From positions 186,001-250,000 of the forward strand of contig JAVHJL010000009.1 of the NCBI GenBank assembly GCA_036971715.1: 64,000 bases of DNA, written 5' to 3'. Position numbers and translations under genes: made by a program. The stretch's first letter is position 1, and each line of letters begins with the position of its first letter. Under the pieces are notes generated by a model. It made no database searches, had not been told where the DNA came from, and saw only the letters and a list, made by a program, of their open reading frames with translations. This document shows positions 1 through 11,591 of the stretch, piece by piece. Source of the stretch: Arthrobotrys musiformis (Eukaryota > Ascomycota > Orbiliomycetes > Orbiliales > Orbiliaceae).

Positions 1-1997
1 GTTGATCGTCCATCGTCATGCGATTCATCCTTTCCAAACGAAGGGAATGAACGCAAGCTTCGTCACCCTGGGTTAGCTTCGTCGACTTGCCGGGGACGAT
101 TGGCACTGACGCGTCAACTTACTATGGTCTTCAGGAGTTGGTAATGATAAATGCCGCGCTGCGAGAGGCGAAGCCGAGCGTCCGCGACGAGAAAGCCGCC
201 GAGGAAGAGAGAGTGGTGGGAGGTGGGAGGTGGGAGGTGGTAATGGGTGGGTTGTGATGATGGCAACACGACTGTCGGGAGTGACGGTGATTCCCGACCT
301 TTAATCAGTCAAGGGTGGTGTCGTGTGTCGTACGAGGAAATGACAGGACGGAGGGGGGGGGCCCAACTGTCTATCCTATTGAAGATGTTGAGGGTTTAGG
401 AATGGGTATCTTGACTTTGCTCTTCAGTGGAGGGATTGTTCGATCGTAGGAGGAAAGGAAAGATGGAGAGGGAGAAAAGGGAAGAGAGAGGGAATAGGTG
501 TTAGGGGCGTGGTTTATATGACGAATCCCTCAAGCAGTACGAAAGGGAAACAAAAGAAAAAAAAAAGAATTGGCCGGAAGCCACTCGAACCCACCAGTCA
601 CATCGTCCAACTCGGCCTCCTAGTTGGGTGGGATCGCTTCTTTGGGGCATGGCTTCAGAGGAAACCCACAAGGCAGGATCGTCGTGCTACGAGGCGTGGG
701 CCGCTTGCTATAGGAAGGGCTTCTGAGTTTAGTCCCAAATTCGTCAAGGGATCTTGTTCATTCCGGTGGGGCTCAGTTGGTGCGAACGGGATTCTACCGT
801 GACGGAACCGATATCACACGAAATGCCGCCTCCTACGAGATTTTTGGTTGATGGACTGTCCGCCAGGGCGCAGCATCTCTTTGCTGCGGGCGGATATATC
901 AGTCGGATCGCTCTGGCATCACCTCGGGCTCCCTTTTCACCTCTGTATAACAGCCTGTTTACTGTGGTTTTGGGTCCTAAGGCGGCGTTATGGGACTGAC
1001 ACGGCCATCTCAGTACCCTTTTGGAAGACAACTCGGCGTTGTAACGAAATCGGATGGAAAGCGGTGGAAAGGGCATGATTAGAAAGTCAGGATGGCCAGG
1101 GACCCCGGATGAAGAAGAAGACGCGGAGGTTGAGCGCGAGCTAGACGTGATGGCTAAGATGGATCTTGCCGAATGACAGGCAAACCATCGACGGCCAAAC
1201 CCCGCCATGCGTTATTCAGTCATCGCATCCCCTCGCAGTTTTGCTATGCATATGCTATCAGCGCCATCGCTAAGCTGTTCACACCAACACATTTGCTCCC
1301 AGTGGTTTACGGCTAGTTGTCCATGACAGCATTCAGTATTTCGGCCACCTTTGCTTGCGATAGCAGCTCTCAGGGTGAGCTAGAGCAGGATCACTTTTGG
1401 AGATTGTGGTTGCTCGCGTTTCAGATGGAGGGACGCCCGACAGGGAATTCCTGATTGCAACTCATTCACAAACCCCTTTTTGCTATCTTGCCGCATTTTG
1501 TCACGGCTCAGTGTTGGGGACTGGCCTTACATGAGTAGAGCTTAGGTTCAGGAACAGGAATCAGGAAAAATACACTTAAGGAATCCAGGCTTTTGGATCG
1601 GCAAGATCAGTTTTGGGGGAGCAAATTAGGTGATTTTTTTCAGTTCCTAGTTATATTATACACGAAGCTTAGTCTATTGGAGCTATGCCGCAATTTCCCA
1701 AATTTCCTTCCAAATTCTAGTTCACGTTTGACACCATGCACCTCGGACGTTTTTCACTCTAAGCTTTCAGCCTCCGGTTCCGCGTGTTGGCAGACTACCA
1801 TCCAACTCCGATCATGTCATGAAATCCGTTTCATGTTGGATGCTATCTGCTGTCAAGCTGGGACTAATTTCCATATTCTCGGCGTTTTCTTCAGGCATAT
1901 CCTGCTGCTGGTCCTCTGCTTTCTTTTTCTTTGGCTTAATGATACAGAGAGAGCACCCGTCGCAATCAAGCTTCAGGATTGGCTTTCCTCCATGTTT
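1..1997. other. Intergenic region left of GTR2
   Basis: No gene can be supported here. A purine-rich GGGAGGT repeat lies at about 214-240 and a G run at 352-361. Reading frames on both strands are short and show no family motif. At the left edge the minus strand offers an ATG at about 19-17 in an acceptable context, followed by five open codons. This could be the start of a gene leaving the window, but it is too short to call. The right end must contain the 3' UTR of the GTR2 gene. Confidence 0.5.
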
Positions 1998-3694
1998 CTA
2001 CCTATGGAGCTCGAATACTTTTTCCAAGGCCTGTTGGAAGACCTGGACATTGTAATCGATTAAGCCGCGTTTTTCAAAACTTTCTTTGCGCATGATACAA
2101 ATGAGTGCTAGGAACCTGTATGGCGATGCCGAAGGAGGTGATGATGAAAGATTCATCAGGTTAGCACAGCCTCAATTTGGGGTGATGGCCGATGGGCAGT
2201 TGTTGGGGATGTGGAAAGGGTGCCGGTGGGGGTGCTTCTTTCTTTCCGGGGTTTCTTTTTTTTGGCTTCAAAACTTACTTGTTGATTTCTCGGAGAAAAA
2301 GGACCATTCCGTTCTGCAGTTTCATGACACTGGACTGGTCCGGAAGCGACCAATCCTCTGAGCTGCCAATAGAGCTCTTGGTCTCCTCGACAGTACTGAC
2401 TTCGAGGTCGCCACGGTCGTACCTAAAACGTTGAACATCTGCATTAGCTCAGCCTTCCTTTGATTGATTGAGCCCTGCGCCACGGCCTTATCGCACATTC
2501 CCCGCCACAACCTCAAAAACCCATGTAACACCAATCTCATGTTCGTTCGTGGAGAGGGAAAAAACAAAATCAAATGGACAGGGAGAAAAAAGAAAAGGAA
2601 AAAGAGAGCGGGGGAAGTAAATAGCGAGAAGAAATATACATATATAGATATACATACCCATATATTTCCGTCATATCGAGCACAACATCGATATAATCCG
2701 AACAAATCTCATAACTCTGGACGTCGACCGGTGAACTATCAGTAGCAACATATATCTTGCTTAAAACGTCAAATAAAAATGCCTTTTCTATGCGGCAGTT
2801 GCTGACCAGTCCGTTAAGCAGATTCTCTAGAGTTCCAAGCTCAGGTAGTAACTTTTGAATGACCTTGCTGAAGGCTTCGAAAATGCTGTGGTCGTAGATG
2901 CTGGTTAAGTGGTAGTTGATGTGTACACCGTCTAGACCCATGTCTGCAAGCTCGTCGGTGGTCCTCTGAACAATGTCACGCTGGGTGTCAAGTTTGAAGT
3001 CGTCGGAGAGGCCGTCGACTTTGTGAATGAACACTTCAATATTGATTGCTGGGTTATGGCGCTGGATTGCCTCGATTGTTTGGTGGAGCCGGGTGAGGGC
3101 TTCGAGGTATTCGTCTTGAGCGTCGATGACGTAAATAAGAGCCCCTGTGTCGCCAAAGAGGGTTTCCAGGTCGAAGGTACCATCATTATAGTCGATCTGA
3201 CCTGGGAAATCCCATACTTGGAAATCCATAAAGGAGCTATCCATGAGAGGTTTCCATGTTAGGCTTCCACTCTCGTGAGCACGTTGATTTTGTTTTTGGT
3301 TCAATTCATGAATGTTTCAGAAGGAATAGGTCGCCTTACTTTACTGGCTCTTTCTGTATCCTTGTCGTCGACTCTAGGAATAGAGTCTCTGTCGGGGGCA
3401 TCTTGTGAAAGACCACAGAGCTTATAGAGGATTTTCCACTCCTAATTTTATAAAGATTGGTTAGAAGCGGGTAAGGGGAAAAAATCCTTATAGGAAGAAT
3501 ATGAATGAATGTATATCTCACCTCCTCTGTCCCTGCAGCAGCAGCCTCGGCCGCGGGGCCCCTCGCACTCTTGAAACTAGTCCATTCTGCATGGAAACTT
3601 TAGATGGCGTGGGAGACTGTAAAGGAGGAGACGGATCCTGCATCCATCGTTCCAGTGAGTAATTGAGTTTCTGAGGACGAGAACCGCCTGTCAT
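1998..3694 (-). CDS. GTR2: Rag-family GTPase Gtr2 (RagC/D orthologue)
   Basis: This is the RagC/D-type small GTPase that pairs with Gtr1 (RagA/B) on the vacuole and reports amino acids to TORC1. Five exons: 3694-3522, 3441-3340, 3236-2658, 2422-2279 and 2115-1998; the phases close to give 371 residues. Seen in the sequence: P-loop GQRRSGKS (about 55-62), the G3 motif WDFPGQ (100-105), IDAQDEYLEAL (129-139) and the G4 motif HKVD (163-166). The C-terminal roadblock-like part includes IYATDSSPVDVQSYE-type sequence (here IYVATDSSPVD) and ends with FEKRGLIDYN. The first exon runs in frame from ATG 3694 through a Pro/Ser-rich leader to the P-loop. All four introns are GT-AG, 80-235 nt. The close match to RagC through the GTPase core makes the family assignment very secure; pairing and TORC1 role are inferred from the family. 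Confidence 0.95.
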
Positions 3695-5022
3695 GGTGAA
3701 TAAATTCGCGAAAAACGATGAACAAGCTGCGCTGGCTGAACTAAAGATCGATGAAAAGCAGAAAACCGGTAGTGGATGCGGTGGTAATAATAATGCTTGA
3801 TGTATGGAAGAGGGGGGGAATAGATGTCAAAGAAAACTGGTCAAAAAAGATTCAAATATTAAAGTATCCAAATATCCTCTGGGGAAGTGGGTATTGTGAT
3901 GCTGTGAAATAGACGACGAGCGTATGACAGTAGCGAAAATGTTCAAAGGGATCGCACCCGTAATACCAACCTATTTGTTAATATCAGGGAGCAGTGAAGA
4001 AGGGGAATTTAGCAAGCTTTGGGTCGTTGAAGGGAGGAAGGACACAGAATGACGATGATATCGAAATAAAGATAAAGATATATAAAAAAAGAAAGAAAAT
4101 AGAAAATAGAGAATAGAAATGAAAAAATAGATAGAAAAAAGGTCTACAAGGGGGAACGCTAAGAAACCGCGGAGGGTATGAAGCCGATGGCAAGTATTCT
4201 TTCGCAAGAATCGAGTCCAGAACGACCAGAGGCCCGTCTATTGTCTAAAGTTGAGGGTATCAAACACAGAAGCAAACCGAGAAACGACTAGGGGTATATA
4301 GTAAAAAGATTTGGGGGGTATTCTAGGTCATATAAGCTGGGGTTTCCTTGTGAGGGGCGGTGATCAGACAGTGGAAGATGGGAAGGTGCGGCTACCAGAA
4401 GCTGGCCTCGGAGAGCAAAAGCGCTAGAATAGAAAGCAGCTAGCAACTATTAGCTATGTGTATTAGTATTCATGTCTTGACATACTATGGAGAAGAATGA
4501 ATGAGCGTAGATGATAGGAAGCTTCAGGAAGTGGGATTATGAATGGGATATGGATTTTGATGTGAAAATTTTCATACCTGAGTAGACACGACACCGACAC
4601 TGCTTGTAACTGAAAGGCAAAGTATTCTCCCACGATGATATAGACCTTAAGTAGGCTGAGCAACCTAGCAGAATGGCTGGTGTTCTATTGGCCTAGAAGT
4701 CGCCAAAGATCACCTCCCGCTTGGAGATGCCGTTCGGAGTCGATATGTTTTGAAAAGAGCCTTCTTTTTCTATGCAAAATAGAAACAATGCAACGGCACT
4801 GCTTTAGGGTGGTTTGAAAACCAGTGGATTGCAAAGAAAAGGCTTTCGCGATATATCATGAGTAGAGAAATGTGGTCAAGCTGGCGCCGGTCAGGATAGC
4901 AGCTAACCTGATCAACGCACAGAAGGAGGAATAATGCAACATGCAACAGCACAGAGACCCAGACAGCAACAGTCTCCCAGATTGTCAAGACCGCGGGAAT
5001 GAGAATCCGGAAAACGAGGAAC

Positions 5023-5055
5023 AATAAAAATAAAATAAAATAAAATAAAAATAAA
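5023..5055. repeat. AT-rich TAAAA microsatellite
   Basis: Six imperfect copies of TAAAA in the GTR2-MTW1 spacer; no associated gene. Confidence 0.8.
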
Positions 5056-7695
5056 TAGAAAAAAAGAAAGCAAGAAACGTTTTGTAGACTATTTATTTTT
5101 GTCCCCTACTCCGCCGCAAGAGGAAGCACTCGAGATTTTGTGGACAAAATATAGAGGTAAATCGTGCCTTGTGGTGAGTGAAGGGGGTAGGGGAATGGCG
5201 AGGAAAGAAATGGGAGACTGATGAATTCTCTTACCTCCATTTTGAACGAACCTCAAAACCCGAAGACCTTTTTCTGAGCAAAGCAGAAAAGGGTAAACTT
5301 CGAGAACACCAGGATGGCTGGTCGCTTGTGATTAGTTTTCCTTTTGCTCCCTTGCTTTGAATGGGGGAGTATGTAGGATGGGAATAAAGCTAGTGGTATT
5401 TCCCTTGGGGCTGCGAAAATGGTAGCTAGCCCCTACGGCGTATGTAGGAGGTTTCTGATAATGTATGGTGACGGAGAGTGTAGGGAAGGGAATTCTTCAC
5501 TGTGGCTGTCCAATTCCCACCAAAAAAACCTATGGAACAAACCGCGCCTTGGTTACTGTTATTCTTCCGAAAGCGAGATCGTTATCAAGCCTGAGCGAGC
5601 AATTTTTCTTTTTTTTTTTTTTTTTTCTCTTAATCTAGAAGGCGATCGATGGTGCCGTCGCAGTCGACAATGTGTGGGTGGAAGACGCACTGTGATAATG
5701 TACGGTATGTACCTGAATATCAAAAATAATCGGGTGGAGTCTTGAAAATGCAGCCTTTTCAGCCGGAACGTTTCGTGAATTGGAGCCCAAGTCAAGGGTT
5801 GCTGGGAACAAAATCCTGCCGGTGGAGCACGAGCACAGGCAACAGAGCAGGCACGGGGGCACGAGTTCAGTTCAAAAGAGCACGAGCTTCAAGACCGTCG
5901 AGCGAGCGAGCGATCGGGCGAGCAGGGGCGTTCGGAGCGGGTCGAGCTGATAGCGAATACAGGAAAGTTTGTCCTCTCAGAGTCAAGAATCGTAACCAAG
6001 CCAGACATGCATGGGATCGGCTACGGGAGCTCCTTTTTCGCATCGAACAAAACCGCTGGTTCTGCACCGTCCGTCATCCGCCTCGATCGAGTAGATATCT
6101 GTCTCTGCCGTGCCCTCGAGGTGTGGGTGTGGGTGTGGATGCGGGTGTGGTGGGAATGGGGAGGTCGTATGTAGTTCGTAGTCGTAGTTGGGTTGGGGTA
6201 TTGGTGGCGGTGTCTTGAATGCGAAGCGGTGTGGTTTGAAACCCAAGCCAGCCAAACAAAATGGAATAGTTATCACCAGCTTCACCTATTTCCTCAGTTT
6301 ATGAAACGGCGCGGCCAATCCTCCAACAATAATACTAGGGAAATTATGATACACCAAATTTCTTGAGAAAGTAAAATACAAATAAAGTAAATTTGCGGGT
6401 TGACGTTCGGCTCAAGATGGAAAACTCGGGATTCACTGACGATTTGATTCTTAATAGCAGGCGGAGGAAAGGACCAAAGGCACGGCCGGATGCTGAGATC
6501 GATGGCGGTTCGGCTGCGCTATGATATCAGCATGGTCTGGCCCCATTCCCATTCCAGTCCCCCTGGACTGCGAGCCGAACTGCCCTGAAACATCATCGTG
6601 CTCCTGTGACCTTCAAACGTGGGCTCGCGAGAGAAAGAGAGAAGATGGGACGAAATTAAGTGCTACCGCACTGGCTGGCTGATACAGTTCCCACTTCTGC
6701 GTCTGCTTGCTTCGACGTTGCACTTCGATCTCCATTTTGAAATTCAAATTTCGGAATCTCCCAACAATGGATTCGTGAAGCAGCAGCTATTATGGTCCCG
6801 GAATACGACGCTGTTGACTGTTACTCACACGCACACGTGCACCCACCCTGCAATGTAATCTGGCGATGGAATTCAAATCGGATCCCTCGTACCTCGTGGT
6901 GCCAGTGTAATAAATGCACACCGTCAGCACTACAGGTTGCTTAGCAATACGTAACCGGATCTTACGGCCTTCCCAAGTCTGGACGTATCTGAATATATAT
7001 GGATATATGGATATATGCCTATATGTACATTTCGGTAAGCACAGCATCTATGTATTAACTACGATGTATGTACGTGTATGTATACTACATACTGTTCGTT
7101 CACAACCTGTTCGGCCTCACCTCCCTCCGGCCGTCAGCCAGCGCCCGGATACTTGAGGACTCGTATTCTTTGGGATGGTGTTTAATTTCGATTCGAACAA
7201 GGTGACGTTGGCCTTATTTTTCGGCAGCCGGCCGTAGTTGCAGCTATAGAAGCAGGAACGTATAGAAGATGTTTCGACAGTCGAGCTTCGAATTGGCCTA
7301 TTCATATTAGCCTTTTTCATCCTCTGCAGCTAGCTATGTCGGCGTAGCTAGCTAGATCCACTGCTCCCTAGGTAATTATCCCAAGGCGAGATGCGACCTG
7401 ATTTTGGCTGACCAGATTCACTAAGTAACTAGCTTCCACTGAATCTGCATGCACGAACGCATGCATGGCAGGCAAGCTTAAGTTAGTAACCTTCGACTAG
7501 CTACTGACCCGCTGGGCCCGAGTAAGTAGTAGTAGGCTGCATACGTACCATGCATAGCTCGATATAGCTCTTATATAGGAAGTATGTAACGGAGCAGCTG
7601 GGGGGCGAAATTTAACCTTTTCCCACTCGCATAATTCGATGCAGACTAATATCAGATTGTTATATCTTGCCGACGTGAGAACAAAGAGAAAATTT

Positions 7696-7722
7696 TCAAT
7701 TTAATTTAATTTAATTTAATTT
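7696..7722. repeat. TTTAA microsatellite
   Basis: Five copies of an ATTTA/TTTAA unit about 280 bp upstream of the MTW1 start codon. It may act as a nucleosome-poor promoter element, by inference only. Confidence 0.8.
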
Positions 7723-7999
7723 ATCAATCAATCGAAAATCGACAAGTTGCCAGAATTAGAGAAAGTGTAACCGTAGACTGCGGGATTTAATCCATGCCGC
7801 ATTGTAGTATTCTGAGCTGAAGCTTATGGTGTGCGTCTTGGGTGGGGCTCAGCTGCAGCTCAACTATCGTGTTGTTTTGGTGGTTAGTCGTTTGGTTTGG
7901 ACTGGTCCTTTCAGGTAGCTCCGGCGCGTCAACCTCAAACATCATCAAGCCCACCATAGGTCCCAATCCTCTCTCGATCATGAACACCAGCTCGTGGAG

Positions 8000-9109
8000 A
8001 TGAGTGGCATCGACCCAAAGACCACCAGTCTCATCACCGAGCATCTCACATTCACCCCGCTCGTATGTTCCCTCCTTTACTATATCGTATTGTTACCAGT
8101 GGTAGCACTTTGCTAAATCTCCCTCCCAGGAAGTTGTCGACGACATCATCAATGCGGCCAACGAGTCCGTCTACGGCACCGTCCAGCAGCTCGAAAACTA
8201 TCTCCGTTCATCCGGTCCCTCGGCTCTAGGCTATGTGGCTGACGGCTCTATCGCCGAAACCGATGAGGATGGCAAGGAGCTCTTCGATGATGCGTCCATG
8301 AACGAGATCCAGCAGGGCCTCCACATGCTGGAAATGCTCATGGAGAGCAAGGTCGACAAGGCTTACGATCAGTTCGAGGTCTACGTCCTACGTAACATAT
8401 TTTCGGTCCCACCAGATATAAGGGACTGGATGCGACTGAGACACCATGATGCAAGTTATCTACCGGATTCCGTCTTTCTGCCAATGCCCTGGTATCCAAT
8501 ACTAATACCTCCAATCTACCACAGAATATAAATTTGATAAAAGCCACTTCTATTGACCCAGAAAAAGACGTAACCCCCGAATCCCTCTCACAAACCCGTC
8601 GCCAACTCCAAGAAACGACAGCCCTCCATAGATTTCTCAAAGCCGATGTATCACGCAATGAGAAGGTTTTAAGATCGCTGCGTACTCTCCTAAATCCCAC
8701 ATCAAACGACGATAGCCCCCTCGCTTTCTTGCTCAATCCGAACAACGCAGCAAACGGCATAAAATCCTTTGGCGAAGATACGGAATTTGCAGCCGTGCAA
8801 GTTAAGGAGTTGCACCGGGTTGTCGCCGAGCTCAAAAAACAGGCTGTTGAAGTGTTTGGCGAGGATAGCGAGGTTGACGCCATGGATTTGGACACGCCTG
8901 CGCCAGGTGGTTTGAGGGAGAAGCAATGGAACAGAGCGCTGTACGTCGAGACGATGAGCAGACGACACCTGGAGAAGGCACGTGGCCTGTCGCTCACAGA
9001 TGAAGGTGCCCTGAAGAACGGTGGCGATCTTCTGGGTATCAAGAAGTCAGAGGCGGAAGTAGCAACCCTCGAAGAGGTACTCAGAAAAAACCCCGGGGGC
9101 CCGAAGTAG
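8000..9109 (+). CDS. MTW1: Kinetochore protein Mtw1/Mis12
   Basis: This is a subunit of the MIND/Mis12 complex, which joins the inner centromere (CENP-C) to the Ndc80 and Spc105 arms of the kinetochore. Exons 8000-8062, 8130-8450 and 8525-9109 give 322 residues. Family hallmarks are SLITEHLTFTPLEVVDDIIN at the start and AYDQFEVYVLRNIFSVPPDI in the middle, matching the FELYxLRNIF signature of fungal Mis12 proteins. The rest is predicted coiled coil. The first intron is a normal GT-AG. The second (8451-8524) begins GCAAGT and ends CACAG: a GC-AG intron is the only reading that leaves phase 0 and joins RLRHHD to NINLIK, as expected for the family. The start at 8000 is the first in-frame ATG that gives the conserved N-terminus. 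It converges with the OSGIN-like gene, 363 bp away. Confidence 0.93.
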
Positions 9110-9472
9110 GCGTTCGCCTTTGGCTTGTGAGATTTCAGACGAAATTCTCACTGCTAATAGGTACTTAGATATTGGTTTTCATGATACCCTTCCACGTTTT
9201 TGATCACGATTTCAACCACGCGAGCCAGTTTCGTAGTCTATTTCCAATAACGTATTAGTTCTAGTTTTTATTTTTCTAATATCAGCATCTAAATCAATGT
9301 ATGTGTATTTTTGTACTCCAGCCCGCCTGCTAGCTATACCCATTCCCGAATCCCAAAAATCAATTGCGCCGCAAAAAAAGAAACTCCGCTTGAATGCAAA
9401 AGTCATATAAACGATTGACTATCTTGCCATGTCGCACTAAGACCCCAGTGCCCTTCCGTTCAAGAAGCAAAT
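9110..9472. other. Convergent 3' spacer
   Basis: These 363 bp lie between the stop codons of MTW1 (+) and the OSGIN-like gene (-). They should hold both 3' UTRs and polyadenylation sites. The sequence is AT-rich with no coding signal. Confidence 0.6.
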
Positions 9473-11591
9473 TTACACTACTACACACTTGGATTTCCTC
9501 CTCCTGGCCTTACCGTCGAATGACTTTTGTGGTTCTTCGGATTCTGACATTGATGACGATGTCTCGGACGCCGTCACTGAAGAATCGGATGAATCAACAA
9601 TTGGAACATTGTTAGATATAATTCTGCCAGCAGAATAAACGCAACCACCTATTGCGAACCGGACCAAGGAGTCACCCGTAAGGCTTCCGATAATGAACAC
9701 ATTAGGGGTGACTTCAATGTTCTGTTCAACCCTTTCCCTTAAACTACTATATCGAACCCAGACTTTCCCCGCGGTATCAGATGTTGTCGGATGAAGCATT
9801 GGCTTGCGAGATCGAGCCGAATATCTTCTGGATGATGTAACGGTTCGTGCTAGAGTTAGAGGGATTTGTGGCTCTCGAGCATTACTCGACGATTCCACGC
9901 TGTTATAGTCGAGGTTCTTGATACCGATTTCCTTACATAGTGCCGGGGCGAGGTAATCCAATCTTCCCCGTCTACCAATGCAAACTTCGATATCGGCGAC
10001 TTTAATAACCGTCTCGTTGTTTGTGCCGTCCTCTAACGTGACAGAGAGCTTCACTGTACCGTCCACCCTTGTTTCTGTAATCACGGCGTTGGGGAAGCCT
10101 TGGTAGGCCCCATTGGCGGCCGATTGTTTCTTCGTAACAGCATCCTTCATCTGCCTATAGACGCCGGCGTACCCCGGGTATGCTTGGGGATGGCAGCCCC
10201 GAAGTGGCGAGGGCCGTCCTTCCGGGTCCCATCTGTAAACGTGAACAATCGGTCGTTTTCCTTGGTTACACAAAATGGCGTCCGCTGCAGTGTAACCAGA
10301 CCCGACTACCAAAAGTGGTAATTGGGCATCCATTGATGGGTTTTGAGAGTTGTTGCGTAACTTTTCTGTAATCTCCAACTTGGATTCGAAGAAAGGCGCA
10401 AAGACCGGCGGCGGGGGGATTCGATGCGAAAAGATACCAGTTCCGAGAACGACATTTCGACAACGAATCACATGTGCTTCGTCTGCTGTAGACCCTAATT
10501 TCGACTTTGACTTTATAGATATGAGGAAGTTGAAACCTGACTTGTCATTTATCCTTTCGACATTTGTGACGCTCGTCCCAGGAAAGAGAACGTCCTCGAT
10601 CCCAACTTTGCGAGGGTAAGTTGCGTAGTATTCTGCTACCAATCTCCTTGTAGGCCGATAGTATGGGTCCATATCCTTGTGGTATTTTTGTTTATAATGG
10701 TCACTGAGGGAGTATCCGGGAAGAGAAAGCAGGTCCGCGTAACTTCATACCACGACGGCACAATGGTTAGCACTAGTTACGAGGTGGGATATAAATCGTA
10801 GACGCATATGGTCTTACCTCAAAGTCTTGAGCCCATTATCACTTTCCTCGTCGTCTTCATCTCCAAACCATACTTCGTCACCAGCCCACTGTCCACCAGC
10901 CTTAGGTTCCTCACCTAATATCACATGAGGGATGACATCGGCGTCTGTCTTCCTCCAACTGACTCGGCTTATGGAGTCTTCCATGTCAACATCTGCTAAT
11001 GGTCGAAGGAGAGTGTCTAAAAGAGTGTTCAACGGCAATGCCGCAGTCGAGTACGACATGGAAACGGAAGCTGGAAAGTGACATGTGATATCATCACAGT
11101 CTTTAGGTGTCCTGAGAACATCATAGAGCCTGACGTTCTGTTGACTATCGATATCTGATAAAGGATTGAGTCCGACTTTCTTGAGGAGTTTCCTATGCAA
11201 GACAGAGTCCGGATGAGGCTCGGAAGGATTGTACCACGGTTCATTCCCGTGTAAGAGGTAGCTCAGAGCCAGAGCAGAAGGACCATTCCCTGTTAATATC
11301 AACAAAAATTTTCAATCAGCCTCCTGCAGAGCGGACTTAGTTTGGACGGATTGGGATGTATATGGTACACATGCAGGATGGCCTCATGACATCGCGGCAT
11401 TTGGTACTTATTATTAAGCAGAATTGCCAGCTCAAAAGAAGGAAGAAGTGCATACCAATTATGACGGTGTCAGTCTTGCTGACAGTCGAAATGTTTGCCG
11501 GGATGGCGCCATTGTCCATGTCTGCTTTGGTAGATTTCGATTTAAACCCACGCGAGCCCATGCCGGCCGCCTCGAAATCTCTCTTGACCAT
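9473..11591 (-). CDS. OSGIN-like FAD/NAD(P)-binding oxidoreductase with CaaX-like tail
   Basis: The protein resembles OSGIN1/2 (oxidative stress-induced growth inhibitor) and related FAD-dependent monooxygenase-fold enzymes. Exons 11591-11456, 11289-10818 and 10742-9473 give 625 residues; both introns are GT-AG and in phase. The first dinucleotide-binding motif is IIGNGPSALALSYLL (about 44-58), split by intron 1. The second is VVGSGYTAADAI (about 348-359). The segment YRWDPEGRPSPLRGCHPQAY, the LSLPGYS block and a late FAIGGCVYSAG block are all typical of OSGIN. The residue-level substrate is unknown. The protein ends RRRKSKCVVV, a polybasic stretch followed by Cys-Val-Val-Val, which fits a CaaX prenylation box. 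The 45-residue N-terminus before the flavin motif is poorly conserved. Family assignment is good; enzymatic activity is inferred only. Confidence 0.88.

Larger units (their letters stand above)
3695..7999. other. Spacer of 4.3 kb between divergent GTR2 and MTW1
   Basis: This holds the promoters of both flanking genes. I see no supported gene inside it. It is rich in simple sequence: a TAAAA/TAAAAT array at about 5023-5055, a T run near 5606-5626, GTGGGT-type repeats near 6120-6152, a TATATGGA array at 6989-7025, and a TTTAA array at 7696-7722. A hydrophobic minus-strand frame near 4900-5010 has no ATG in good context and no recognisable family. Confidence 0.5.

Noticed and set aside
1..20. 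Minus-strand ATG at the left edge.
   Set aside because: Only six codons lie inside the window; start of a gene cannot be shown.
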